A DNA stretch of 64,000 bases from Candidatus Lachnoclostridium pullistercoris (GTDB lineage Bacteria > Bacillota > Clostridia > Lachnospirales > Lachnospiraceae), in the NCBI GenBank assembly GCA_019119775.1, contig DWWL01000027.1:1-64000 (forward strand), given 5' to 3'. The notes beneath the pieces were generated by a model, which made no database searches, was not told the DNA's origin, and saw nothing but the letters and a program-made list of their open reading frames with translations. The position numbers and the translations under genes are program-made. Shown piece after piece: positions 8,466-16,391 of this stretch (the first letter of the stretch is position 1; every line of letters begins with the position of its first letter).

Positions 8466-9782
8466 TTATCTTCCCCTGATCCTCCCCATCAGCCCGCAGA
8501 ACAGCCAGACCGCTGCTGTAGCCGCCAGATAGAACCAGGTAGTCGGATTAGAAAACCAGGTGGTAAAAAAGGAAAGCATGAGATACACTCCGATCTGGGC
8601 ATAGAGCAGATATCCCACCGGACTGTTCATCCTCCTCAGCTTCCGGACCAGCAGCCAGCTCACCGCTCCCAGAACGCAGGAAAAAATCAGCACTCCGGGG
8701 ATCCCGAAATCGTAGTAGGAATCGTAAAACAGAGTGACGGTGGTCAGCTCCTCCTTGTTCACCAGGATCGGGTAGTCTGCCAGGGACGGCATGATGAACT
8801 TCAGTCCTGTCAGCGCCCAAAGCGGGAACAGGGAGCGCATTCCAAATGCGAAGTGCTCCAGATGCTCCACCAGGTAATTGAAATTTTCATAATTATTGGC
8901 AATGTACATATAGGGCTGGGTGATAAAGATCGGCGTACCGCTGTTCTTCATCTCAAAAATCCCGTTCAGATAGGCCACGTCATGGCTCCTGGCTATGGTC
9001 AGCACCACATACGCCGCTCCCAGCAGCACAAAGATCCCAACTCCCCATGAGATTGGAAAATATCCCTCCCACAGGATGTAGACAAACACCGCCAGGGCCA
9101 CTGCCAGAATCAGCTGGAACCGGGATACGCACAGGACAGGAATGGCCAGGGAGATCAGCACCGCAGCCGCGGCTGCCGCCTTCTTTCCGTTTCCGGAGCG
9201 CCCCCGGTCTGTCAGGATGTACAGCACCCCCAGAGCCGGCACCAGCACACAGGACACGGTAAAATAGTGGACTCCTGTCACATGAAAATAGGAGTAAGCG
9301 TGGGGCACTCCCCTCACCAGAAAGGGAATGTACCCCAACTGCCAGGCTTCAAAGCAGAAGGCCGCCAGAGAGACCGCCGTCACTCCCAGCACGCTCTCAA
9401 ACAGGCCCGCCCCGGAGATCCCGCCCAAAGGCTGGAGGCTCTGACCTCCCTGGCCCCGGACCTGCTTCTGCTCTCCCGCCCATCTGGACAGGAGCTCAAA
9501 GGTCAGATAAAATCCGGCGAAAGCCAGGTAAAAGCAGATCCATGTCACCGCGCTCCAGGGAACCTGAAGGCGGCTGAGCTTTAAGCAGGCCACTCCCTGG
9601 CCCGCCGTCCAGAAAAGGGAAAAAATCCCCCGCAGGTGGACCAGATTCCCGGTCCTCTTATACTCTCTCACATACAGCCACACCGCCGCTCCCATAAGGA
9701 AGAGGCCGGCCGCCCAGTGATGTTCTCCCCTGTCCAGCAGATACGCCGCCAGATAGCAGACCGTATACACCGCCATATCCAT
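8466..9782 (-). CDS. Oligosaccharide repeat-unit polymerase (Wzy-like membrane protein)
   Basis: 438 residues with about 11 hydrophobic helices and a large loop near residues 270-340. The loop sequence ENFNYLVEHLEHFAFGMRS followed by FYDSYYDFGIPGVLIF matches the pattern of the O-antigen/oligosaccharide repeat polymerase family in Gram-positives. Such proteins join glycan units on the outer face of the membrane. No glycosyltransferases or flippase are adjacent, so the polymer is unknown. It lies 3 bp after the HPr gene, with GGAGAA before the ATG at 9782. Confidence 0.75.
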   Translation of the reverse strand: MDMAVYTVCYLAAYLLDRGEHHWAAGLFLMGAAVWLYVREYKRTGNLVHLRGIFSLFWTAGQGVACLKLSRLQVPWSAVTWICFYLAFAGFYLTFELLSRWAGEQKQVRGQGGQSLQPLGGISGAGLFESVLGVTAVSLAAFCFEAWQLGYIPFLVRGVPHAYSYFHVTGVHYFTVSCVLVPALGVLYILTDRGRSGNGKKAAAAAAVLISLAIPVLCVSRFQLILAVALAVFVYILWEGYFPISWGVGIFVLLGAAYVVLTIARSHDVAYLNGIFEMKNSGTPIFITQPYMYIANNYENFNYLVEHLEHFAFGMRSLFPLWALTGLKFIMPSLADYPILVNKEELTTVTLFYDSYYDFGIPGVLIFSCVLGAVSWLLVRKLRRMNSPVGYLLYAQIGVYLMLSFFTTWFSNPTTWFYLAATAAVWLFCGLMGRIRGR

Positions 9783-9785
9783 GGC

Positions 9786-10049
9786 TTATTCTCCCAGGCC
9801 GTCCTCTACCAGCTTTACTACAGCCGCCAGAGCCGCCTCCTCATCTTTTCCCTCGCAGATGAACTCGATCTCATCTCCGCTCTTGACACAGGCTCCCAGC
9901 ACGCTCAGCACGCTCTTCGCGTTCGCCGTGCTGTCCTTGTACTTAAAATGAATGGATGATTTAAACTGCAGGGATTCCTTGCAGAGCATCCCTGCCGGCC
10001 GAAGATGAAGACCAGTTGGGTTTTTTACTGTCACTTTTGCACTTACCAT
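9786..10049 (-). CDS. ptsH: HPr phosphocarrier protein
   Basis: 87 residues from the ATG at 10049. This start was preferred to one two codons upstream because GAGGG is correctly spaced and because it puts the two key residues at their standard numbers: His15 in GLHLRPAG (phosphorylated by Enzyme I) and Ser46 in AKSVLS (site for HPr kinase). It could act in PTS sugar uptake and CcpA-dependent repression, but no PTS enzymes are in the window. It lies 14 bp below cdaR and 3 bp above the polymerase gene, inside the c-di-AMP operon. It may be a specialised HPr paralogue. Confidence 0.92.
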   Translation of the reverse strand: MVSAKVTVKNPTGLHLRPAGMLCKESLQFKSSIHFKYKDSTANAKSVLSVLGACVKSGDEIEFICEGKDEEAALAAVVKLVEDGLGE

Positions 10050-10063
10050 ATTCATTCCCTCAC

Positions 10064-11377
10064 TTATTCATGATCTGTACTCCCGGAAGCAGACTCTGTC
10101 TCGTCTGCCTCCGTCTCTGTCCCTTCTTCTGCGGCGGCAGCCTCCTGCCCCGCATCTGTCACAGTCACCTCAAACGGCGAACAGCTCAGCACCTCCAGGC
10201 CCTCTGCCACATGGAAGGTCAGAGCTCCTTCTCTGGTGCCTGCCGTCATTCCGGACAGGTTCAGGACTGCTCCCAGATCCTCCTCCGACATGGCATCCAG
10301 ATCGTCCCGCAGGCCCTGCACCGTCACTTCCACAGACTCCGGGCTGAAGCTGTAGTCATAATCTTCCGAGGCTCCTGTCTGCGTCACGTCCTGGAGATTG
10401 AGCTGGAACACTCTCGTCTCCAGCTGCTCCACTTCCATCGTCACCGTCGCCTCCGTGGTTCCTCCCACGATGGACACGTTGTCCGGCACATACTGTGTCA
10501 GGTCGATCACCACGGTTTTGCTCTGGGTGGCCCCCTGGATGTTCAGCTGGGGATCATCCACAGTGATCGTAGAGAGGTTGGAGAGGTTAGTTTTTAATCC
10601 CGCAACCGTCAGAGACTGGACATCGCTGGTCACTCCCGCAAACACATAGCCGTCTGCCACGGTTCCCGATACTTCAAAGTCCAGGGGAAGGGATCTCACC
10701 CTCAGGATCTCCACCTCGTATCCGATCTGAGACACATCGCAGGTGATCTGGTCGCTCACCGTCAGACGGTTTCCGTTGGCGTCATAGAACACCAGGCCCG
10801 TACTGCCGGACATGTTGGCATTCACGCCGCTCACGTCGATCTCCACTCCCACAGAGCTGATCTGTCCCACCTGGGACACCGGTCCGCTGATGTAGAGGTA
10901 TTCCGGATTGAGAGTCACCTCTCCCAGCGCGTAGCCTTCCTCCGGCTCGCCCTCCGTCTTCACCTGCAGATCAAACCGCTTCCGCTGGAGCTCCTCCGTC
11001 TCCACATGAGCAACCTCCGGAGTCACCTGGGGAGAGCTGATCAGTCCCTGGTTGTTCACCACCTCCAGGTTGACCGGCACCGCCCCCGTCACGTCGTACA
11101 GATCGTCCAGGTCAATATAGGCCCGGAAATCTGACGCCTGGATCCGGTAGGCATCCAGAGTCGCCACCTTGTATCTCACTGTCACCGTGGACTTTCCCAC
11201 GATCTCGTAGGTCAGTCCGGCGTTTTCCAGAATGTCCTCATTTTCAATTTCCAGCTGCACTTCCTTGCTCCCCTCAATCATGGGGTTGGAGACGTTGACC
11301 ACTAAAAGCCAGAGGAAAAAGGCCAGCAGGAGGGACAGCAGCTTCAGACTGAAATTATTTAGCAATCTTTCTTTCAT
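10064..11377 (-). CDS. cdaR: CdaR/YbbR-domain regulator of diadenylate cyclase
   Basis: 437 residues: one N-terminal membrane anchor (about residues 9-30), then a long extracellular beta-rich region that repeats the YbbR pattern about four times, ending in an acidic Glu/Thr/Ala-rich tail. In Firmicutes CdaR partners with the membrane cyclase CdaA and modulates c-di-AMP synthesis. Here it overlaps cdaA by 23 bp, the usual order. The start at 11377 has AAGGGAAGGATC upstream, inside the cdaA coding sequence, indicating translational coupling. Confidence 0.92.
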   Translation of the reverse strand: MKERLLNNFSLKLLSLLLAFFLWLLVVNVSNPMIEGSKEVQLEIENEDILENAGLTYEIVGKSTVTVRYKVATLDAYRIQASDFRAYIDLDDLYDVTGAVPVNLEVVNNQGLISSPQVTPEVAHVETEELQRKRFDLQVKTEGEPEEGYALGEVTLNPEYLYISGPVSQVGQISSVGVEIDVSGVNANMSGSTGLVFYDANGNRLTVSDQITCDVSQIGYEVEILRVRSLPLDFEVSGTVADGYVFAGVTSDVQSLTVAGLKTNLSNLSTITVDDPQLNIQGATQSKTVVIDLTQYVPDNVSIVGGTTEATVTMEVEQLETRVFQLNLQDVTQTGASEDYDYSFSPESVEVTVQGLRDDLDAMSEEDLGAVLNLSGMTAGTREGALTFHVAEGLEVLSCSPFEVTVTDAGQEAAAAEEGTETEADETESASGSTDHE

Positions 11378-12230
11378 TTCTGATCCTTCCCTTCCAGATT
11401 TTAAATCTCTTTCCTCCTGTCTCCTTCTGCTCCGTCAGCCGGGACAGCTCTTTTTTCAGCTCATCGCTGTCCTTGATATGGCGCAGGCTCCCGTTTTCCG
11501 CCACGGACACTCTTCCGGTCTCCTCCGACACGACCACCGTCAAACTGTCCGACACCTCGCTGATGCCGACAGCCGCCCGGTGCCTGGTCCCCAGCGCCTT
11601 GCTGATATCCATGTTGTCCGACAGAGGAAGGTAGCAGGTAGCGGCCACCACCTTGTTGCCGCTGAGCACCACCGCTCCGTCATGGAGAGGGGTATTATGT
11701 TCAAAAATATTGATAAGCAGCTGACTGCTGATCAGTCCGTCGATCTCAATGCCCGTCCGCTCGATCTCGCTGAGAGAAGTGCTCCTCTCGATCACCATCA
11801 GAGCTCCGGTCTTTACCTTTGCCATCTCAAAGGTAGCCCTCACGATCTCGTTCACCGAACGGTCGGTAAACGATTGATTCTCCTTCCCGTCGTCAAAGGA
11901 CAGCAGTCCGGAAATCAGATTCTGGCTTCCCAGCTCCTCCAGCGCCTTGCGCAGCTCCGGCTGAAAAATAATCACCAGGGCTGTCGTCGCCACAAATGCC
12001 AGCCGGCTCACGATCCAGAAGATCGTGTTCAGCCGCAGCACATACACCAGCACAGTAAAGCCCAGGATCACCACGATCCCCTTTAACAGGGTCCAGGCTC
12101 TCGTATTCTTGATCCACAGAAGGATCTCATAGACCAGAAACGCGATGATCACGATCTCCAGCAGATTTCTTATGCTGATATGACGCACAAAAGACAGCCA
12201 GGAATAAAGAGTTTCCACTAAATTCGTCAT
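11355..12230 (-). CDS. cdaA: Diadenylate cyclase CdaA
   Basis: 291 residues. Three N-terminal membrane helices (to about residue 80) are followed by the DAC domain. The catalytic signatures DGA (in PLHDGAVVLSG) and RHR (in LGTRHRAAVGIS) are intact. It makes cyclic di-AMP from two ATP at the membrane, a signal for potassium, turgor and wall control. It sits between two unknown membrane-protein genes and cdaR. glmM, the usual third partner in many Firmicutes, is not adjacent; HPr and a glycan polymerase follow instead. Confidence 0.95.
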   Translation of the reverse strand: MTNLVETLYSWLSFVRHISIRNLLEIVIIAFLVYEILLWIKNTRAWTLLKGIVVILGFTVLVYVLRLNTIFWIVSRLAFVATTALVIIFQPELRKALEELGSQNLISGLLSFDDGKENQSFTDRSVNEIVRATFEMAKVKTGALMVIERSTSLSEIERTGIEIDGLISSQLLINIFEHNTPLHDGAVVLSGNKVVAATCYLPLSDNMDISKALGTRHRAAVGISEVSDSLTVVVSEETGRVSVAENGSLRHIKDSDELKKELSRLTEQKETGGKRFKIWKGRIRNERKIAK

Positions 12231-12251
12231 GCCTGCCTGACACCTCCCATT

Positions 12252-13214
12252 CTATCTTTCGCTTGGTCTGACGTGCTTCTTGCTGTTTTTTCTGGCGTTG
12301 ATCTTCTGTACCTTGACGTCAGGAGCCGAAACAGCAATTTTCGGCACCGCCTTCACATAGTAATAATAGTCATCGTCCTCATACTGCAGGTATTCCGTCC
12401 TGGTATAGTCCACGGCAAACACAAAAAATGTGTAGGCCGCCGCGGCAGCCGCACTGACCGCCATCCCCACCAGGAAGGAAACCACAGAAAAGGATACGTT
12501 AAACATAAAAACTCCCACAAACACAATGGCCGCCTGGGCCACAGTCCCGGCCGCAACGGCGATATACCAGGCATAGTCGATGGAAAGGTTCTTCACCATA
12601 TAAACCACCAGAATGCCCACGGCAAACGCCAGCGCCATAAACAGCATCGTTTCATTGGAAACGACTCCGCCCAGGATATTGCTGTATTTCTCCGTGATGT
12701 CCACCGCCGCCCCACCGGTGAGAATTCCCGCATTCTGCCTGACATAGAGCAGGATGTAGTAGATCAGAACCCCGCTGCAGACAGGAATTACAGAAACCAG
12801 GCTGCAGGATAAGCCCACCACCAGGGGGACCACATAGGGCACATTTAAGAAAAATGCCAGGGGAGTTGCCAACAGCAGCCAGCTGTCTCCCGGCTGAAAG
12901 CCGTAATAGAGCAGCATGATCAAAAGCATCACCACTGCCAGCAGCACGGCGATCTCCAGGGAGACCACGCTCACATGGGCCAGCATGAAAACGCCCACCA
13001 GCACAGCCGCCAGTCCGTACGGCACAAACGCGCAGATGAGCGCCAGCACCAGCGCCGGAACCGCTCCGTTTATCCTGGTCATAAAGCCCACGTTTTTATT
13101 AATGGCCATCAGGGCCGCAAAGCACAGGAAAAAACGCACCGCTGTATCAATATATGCGGCGTACTTCCCATACCATACCCGCATCCGTTCCTTAAACACG
13201 AGAAGCGCCATCAT
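12252..13214 (-). CDS. Polytopic membrane protein of unknown function, cdaA operon
   Basis: 320 residues, not recognised. About nine to ten hydrophobic helices cover residues 20-260. The C-terminus is soluble, with a Tyr/Asp cluster (YEDDDYYYYV, around residue 283) and a basic tail. No enzyme motif is visible. It overlaps the upstream small membrane-protein gene by 23 bp and lies 21 bp before cdaA, so it is made with the c-di-AMP enzymes. The tyrosine/acidic cluster on the presumed cytoplasmic tail may be a contact site; that is speculation. The start at 13214 is preceded by AGGAGG. Confidence 0.75.
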   Translation of the reverse strand: MMALLVFKERMRVWYGKYAAYIDTAVRFFLCFAALMAINKNVGFMTRINGAVPALVLALICAFVPYGLAAVLVGVFMLAHVSVVSLEIAVLLAVVMLLIMLLYYGFQPGDSWLLLATPLAFFLNVPYVVPLVVGLSCSLVSVIPVCSGVLIYYILLYVRQNAGILTGGAAVDITEKYSNILGGVVSNETMLFMALAFAVGILVVYMVKNLSIDYAWYIAVAAGTVAQAAIVFVGVFMFNVSFSVVSFLVGMAVSAAAAAAYTFFVFAVDYTRTEYLQYEDDDYYYYVKAVPKIAVSAPDVKVQKINARKNSKKHVRPSER

Positions 13215-13638
13215 GACGTCTGCCCTCCTTTGTCAGCTCTCTCTTTTTGTTCTGAAACTCATACCGCTTTTTCAGCCGTCTGAGCTTCGCCATATAGGCC
13301 CGCAGCGCCCGGCTGTCCTCGTCGTACCGCCTGGAATAGATGCTTCTGGTGATCAGGAGATAGAGGGCCAGCCCTGCCGCGTACCATACGCCCGCCGTGG
13401 CGCCCAGCTTCATCAGCTCATCTAACGTCGCGGCCGATAAAAGCCGGTCCACCGAATACATGGCCCAGACGCCCAAAATCAGCACGTAGGCAGCCGTAAA
13501 CCGCAGGAAGGCGTGGAGCATGTGGCGCCCCACAAAATCACTCTTAAACATCCTGCCCGCAGCAGCGATCCGCTTCTCCTCCCGCTTCTCAAACATGGCA
13601 ATGCCGGTCATCAGTTCAATTTTATCTTCATTCAGCAT
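13192..13638 (-). CDS. Small membrane protein of unknown function, cdaA operon
   Basis: 148 residues, not recognised. A soluble N-terminus (residues 1-40, with KREEKRIAAAGR) is followed by two membrane helices (about 43-62 and 80-97) and a long basic, probably coiled-coil tail (residues 105-148, rich in Arg/Lys). The first ATG at 13638 has GCGAGG upstream. It is the first gene of the cdaA operon; a promoter with a dyad lies 35-75 bp upstream. Confidence 0.72.
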   Translation of the reverse strand: MLNEDKIELMTGIAMFEKREEKRIAAAGRMFKSDFVGRHMLHAFLRFTAAYVLILGVWAMYSVDRLLSAATLDELMKLGATAGVWYAAGLALYLLITRSIYSRRYDEDSRALRAYMAKLRRLKKRYEFQNKKRELTKEGRRHDGASRV

Positions 13639-13670
13639 AAAAACCTCGCCTGCACATAAATTATCAATTC

Positions 13671-13712
13671 AGTATACCATAAAAGTGCTTCATTGGCGAT
13701 AGGATGCGCCAA
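13671..13712 (-). promoter_or_regulatory. Promoter of the cdaA operon with overlapping dyad
   Basis: On the minus strand TATACT lies at 13671-13676. The -35 position falls inside the inverted repeat TTGGCG-N8-CGCCAA (13693-13712), so a dimeric regulator bound there would compete with or contact RNA polymerase. The -35 itself is poor, which leaves activation or repression both possible. Confidence 0.5.
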
Positions 13713-13730
13713 AATTAAATAAAACGTAAT

Positions 13731-13766
13731 TTCTTTTCACACACCCTTCGGGGGTGTGAAAAGAAA
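13731..13766. terminator. Stem-loop between the Rpn-like gene and the cdaA operon
   Basis: Arms CACACCC/GGGTGTG around a five-base loop extend, past a two-base bulge, into CTTTT/AAAAG pairs. It lies about 170 bp beyond the Rpn-like gene and upstream of the cdaA promoter. The T-run is part of the stem on both strands, so termination efficiency is uncertain. The rest of the 300-bp gap (13639-13938) holds the promoter above, further TTTTCAC motifs and a 23-bp direct repeat. Confidence 0.45.
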
Positions 13767-13938
13767 GCCGCGCGGCCTTTCTGCCTGACAGCCGTTCAGA
13801 ATTATTATAGTTTTTTCACAGCGGGAGGGTCAAGGGAAAAAGTGTGAAATTTTTTTCACGGTTCCGGGGGGCTCACTCCGGCTGATCTTTCTCCCGGGCC
13901 AGTGACTCATCCCGGCCGGCGCTTCTCCGGCAGACGGC

Positions 13939-14952
13939 TCATTCCGGCCGGCGCTTCTCCAGCCCGGAGCGGATCAGAAACTCCTCCAGACTGACGGAGC
14001 GGGACGCGGCCAGTCCCCATTTCTTCAATGTCCCACAGCATGTCTCCGCCGCCACCGTCTCCTCAAGCCAGGGAGGAAGGGGGCCAAAGCCTCTCAGGAT
14101 CTCCGCCAGCAGCCCGACCATCCCGTTTGCCTCTCCCCGGAGCATGCCGGCCGTCATCCCCGCCGCGTAGCTCAGCTTTTTCTCCCGCACGAGGGAGGTT
14201 TCTGCCTCATACTCCATAAGAATCAGATCCCGCACCTCCCGCCCTTTTTCCTCCAAAAGGTCTTCCAGAATATGGTCCTTCCGCCCGCGGGCAGCCGCCA
14301 GGCTGACCGCTTTCTCCGGCCCTAAGCCCAGACCGATCCCCGCCTTCACCTGGTCCACAAACGCCGCGTACTCTCCCAGCCTCCGGCAGCCCGCCGTCAG
14401 CTTAAGGCCGCATCCTCTTCCCACATTGTAGGCCGCAACTTCCTTAAAAAATCCGGCTCCCGTCAGCTCCACGCGGTCCGGCTCACCAGTATTTCCGCTG
14501 TAAAGCACGGCGCAGCGCACGTCCTCCTCCCCAGCTTCGCCGCAGACACCTGGGACTTCGCAGGCATCTAAGTTTCCGCAGGCACCCGGGCCCCCGCGGC
14601 CGCCCGAGACTCCGCAGGCACCCGGGCCCCCGCGGCCGCCTGAGACTCCGCAGCCTCCCGGGACTCCGCGGCCGCCTGCCGCTCTCCCCGCTCTCCTTCC
14701 GGGGACCCCGCGGCCGAAGCGAAACATCCAGCTGAGAGGCAGTCCAGGCTCCTCCCCACACAGATTCATATAGTGTCCTGCCACCAGAGTGGGCCGTCCC
14801 TCCGCCTCCAGCCAGAGCTCGTCTCCGGCCGTCGAGATCCGAAGTTTTTCCGGGCGGATCCCGCTGCCGCTTAAAACTCTGTAGAGCTCTGCTCCGTCCT
14901 CCCGCTTCCGAAATGCCAGGGAAAACAGACTGCCTCCCCGCCGGTACTCCAT
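13939..14952 (-). CDS. Decayed Rpn-like (PD-(D/E)XK transposase-family) protein with repeat insertion
   Basis: 337 residues. The N-terminal part (residues 10-75) and the part after about residue 145 follow the layout of Rpn/PD-(D/E)XK nuclease-family transposases: FRKREDGAELYRVLSG, a MNLCGEEPGLPLSWMF segment where active members have an MNLYEHQS-type core, then the YAAFVDQVKAG...EEKGREVRDLIL...EYEAE C-terminal region. The Asp and Glu-x-Gln of the nuclease core appear lost. Between the two parts lies a Gly/Cys/Val/Pro-rich low-complexity stretch (about 82-140) built from a 12-residue repeat. The start at 14952 has AAAGGGGAG. It is probably inactive; the family match is from memory. Confidence 0.55.
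   Translation of the reverse strand: MEYRRGGSLFSLAFRKREDGAELYRVLSGSGIRPEKLRISTAGDELWLEAEGRPTLVAGHYMNLCGEEPGLPLSWMFRFGRGVPGRRAGRAAGGRGVPGGCGVSGGRGGPGACGVSGGRGGPGACGNLDACEVPGVCGEAGEEDVRCAVLYSGNTGEPDRVELTGAGFFKEVAAYNVGRGCGLKLTAGCRRLGEYAAFVDQVKAGIGLGLGPEKAVSLAAARGRKDHILEDLLEEKGREVRDLILMEYEAETSLVREKKLSYAAGMTAGMLRGEANGMVGLLAEILRGFGPLPPWLEETVAAETCCGTLKKWGLAASRSVSLEEFLIRSGLEKRRPE
14575..14680. repeat. 36-bp GC-rich tandem repeat within the Rpn-like gene
   Basis: Two copies, 14575-14610 and 14611-14646, differ at one base; a degenerate third copy follows to 14680. Being a multiple of three it keeps frame and encodes the 12-residue unit CGVSGGRGGPGA. Almost pure GC with embedded GCGGCCGC octamers, unlike the rest of the gene. 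Confidence 0.9.
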
Positions 14953-15118
14953 AGGCTTCTCCCCTTTCTTTCCTTATCTTCTTTTTTATCCGTTTGTTCT
15001 GGAAATCTGCCCGAACCGGGCCGGAAAATACAGACTGGCTTCTGCAAGCCATATATGCCAGATAAGAACCTTATCAATATGTGACTTACCTTACCACATC
15101 TGCCGGGAAAAAGCAAGG

Positions 15119-15166
15119 AAAAACGTCTCCCCACATATGCCGTCCGCCGGCACATATGGGGAGACG
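15119..15166 (-). terminator. Intrinsic terminator of the MacB-type operon
   Basis: On the minus strand an 18-bp stem (two G-U pairs) with arms at 15125-15142 and 15148-15165 is followed by five T. It lies 5 bp beyond the stop of the ABC permease gene. Confidence 0.88.
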
Positions 15167-15170
15167 CCGT

Positions 15171-16391
15171 TTATTCATACCTCAGAGCCTCTATGGGGTC
15201 TGCCTTCGCCGCCTTGGAGGCAGGATACATTCCGAAAAAGATTCCTACCAGGGCGGAAAAAGATACCGCCAGAGCCACCACCGACGGCTTCACCACCACG
15301 TCAAGGCCCAGAGCCGTTCCGCCTAAAAATACCACGCCCGCTCCCAGAAGGATTCCGACGGCGCCGCCGCAGGCGGAGAGAATGGCCGATTCTGTCAGGA
15401 ACTGGACCATCACATCCCTGGTGGTTGCCCCCAGAGCTTTCCGGATTCCGATCTCCCTGGTCCGCTCCGTGACAGACACCAGCATGATGTTCATGATGCC
15501 GATTCCGCCCACCAGCAGGGAAATGGCGGCGATCCCGCCCACGGCCGCGGACAGGCCGCCCATGATGCTGTCCATCTGGTTCATCTCCTGGATGGCCGTG
15601 TACACGTACATGTCCTCCGGATTCCTGTTCTTCAGCTTCGCCGTATAAAAAGTCAGGTCATCATAGAAGCGGTCCAGCTCCGCCGTCGTCATGGACTCAT
15701 TCGCAAAGAGATGGCACTGGTAGAACCGGTCGTTGGGCCAGGTGAGGATGGTCCAGGGGATGAAGGCGCTGCCTGTGTCATCGCTGCTGCCCATCATCAG
15801 CTTCTGGAATGCGTTCAGCTCCACCTCATAGACGCCCACCACCGTAAACTCCGTCATGGTGCCGTAGACGTCTGTGCGGAAGGTTTTTCCCACGGCATTC
15901 TCCGTGCCGAACAGCCGCTTTGCGCTCCCGGCCTCGATCACGGCGCTGGGCCTCCGTCCCAGGGTATCCCCCTCATTGAGGTATCGCCCGTAGAGGATTT
16001 TTACCGGCTGCACGTCCTGATAATTGTAATCCACGCCGGTGAATTCAAATTTCATGCTCTTTTCGCCCACTCTGGCGTCACCGCTTAAGTAGGCGGAACT
16101 GTCTATGTAGGTGATCTTGTCCCCGAATACCTCCCGGATCCGTTCCAGATCATCCATGGTAAAATAATCGCTCTCCCGCACATCGTCCACCCAGTAGCCG
16201 ATACTCACATAGGTCTGGGTCAGGCCCACGCTGGCGTAAAGGTCGGCAAACAGGGACCGCATGGTGTCTCCGATAGACACGATGGCGATCACCGAACCGA
16301 TGCCGATGATGATTCCCAGCATGGTGAGAAAAGAGCGCATCTTGTTCGCCCGGATGGCGTGAAACGCCATCTGCATATTTTCGATCAGCAT
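15171..16391 (-). CDS. MacB-like ABC transporter permease
   Basis: 406 residues. One N-terminal helix (ANKMRSFLTMLGIIIGIGSVIAI region), a large extracellular MacB-type domain (about 45-280) and three C-terminal helices of the FtsX domain, including the conserved TERTREIGIRKALGA loop. With the ATPase and adaptor upstream it forms an ABC3/MacB-type mechanotransmission exporter for antimicrobial peptides or lipoprotein-like substrates. The start overlaps the ATPase stop by 7 bp and has AGGAGG. Last gene of the operon, ended by a terminator. Confidence 0.92.
   Translation of the reverse strand: MLIENMQMAFHAIRANKMRSFLTMLGIIIGIGSVIAIVSIGDTMRSLFADLYASVGLTQTYVSIGYWVDDVRESDYFTMDDLERIREVFGDKITYIDSSAYLSGDARVGEKSMKFEFTGVDYNYQDVQPVKILYGRYLNEGDTLGRRPSAVIEAGSAKRLFGTENAVGKTFRTDVYGTMTEFTVVGVYEVELNAFQKLMMGSSDDTGSAFIPWTILTWPNDRFYQCHLFANESMTTAELDRFYDDLTFYTAKLKNRNPEDMYVYTAIQEMNQMDSIMGGLSAAVGGIAAISLLVGGIGIMNIMLVSVTERTREIGIRKALGATTRDVMVQFLTESAILSACGGAVGILLGAGVVFLGGTALGLDVVVKPSVVALAVSFSALVGIFFGMYPASKAAKADPIEALRYE

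Noticed and set aside
14575-14680. CRISPR-like array
   Set aside because: Units are contiguous tandem copies without unique spacers and lie in a coding frame.
14483-15052. 189-residue frame overlapping the Rpn-like gene
   Set aside because: It is an Arg/Ser-rich shadow of the GC-rich repeat, with no ribosome binding site or family features.
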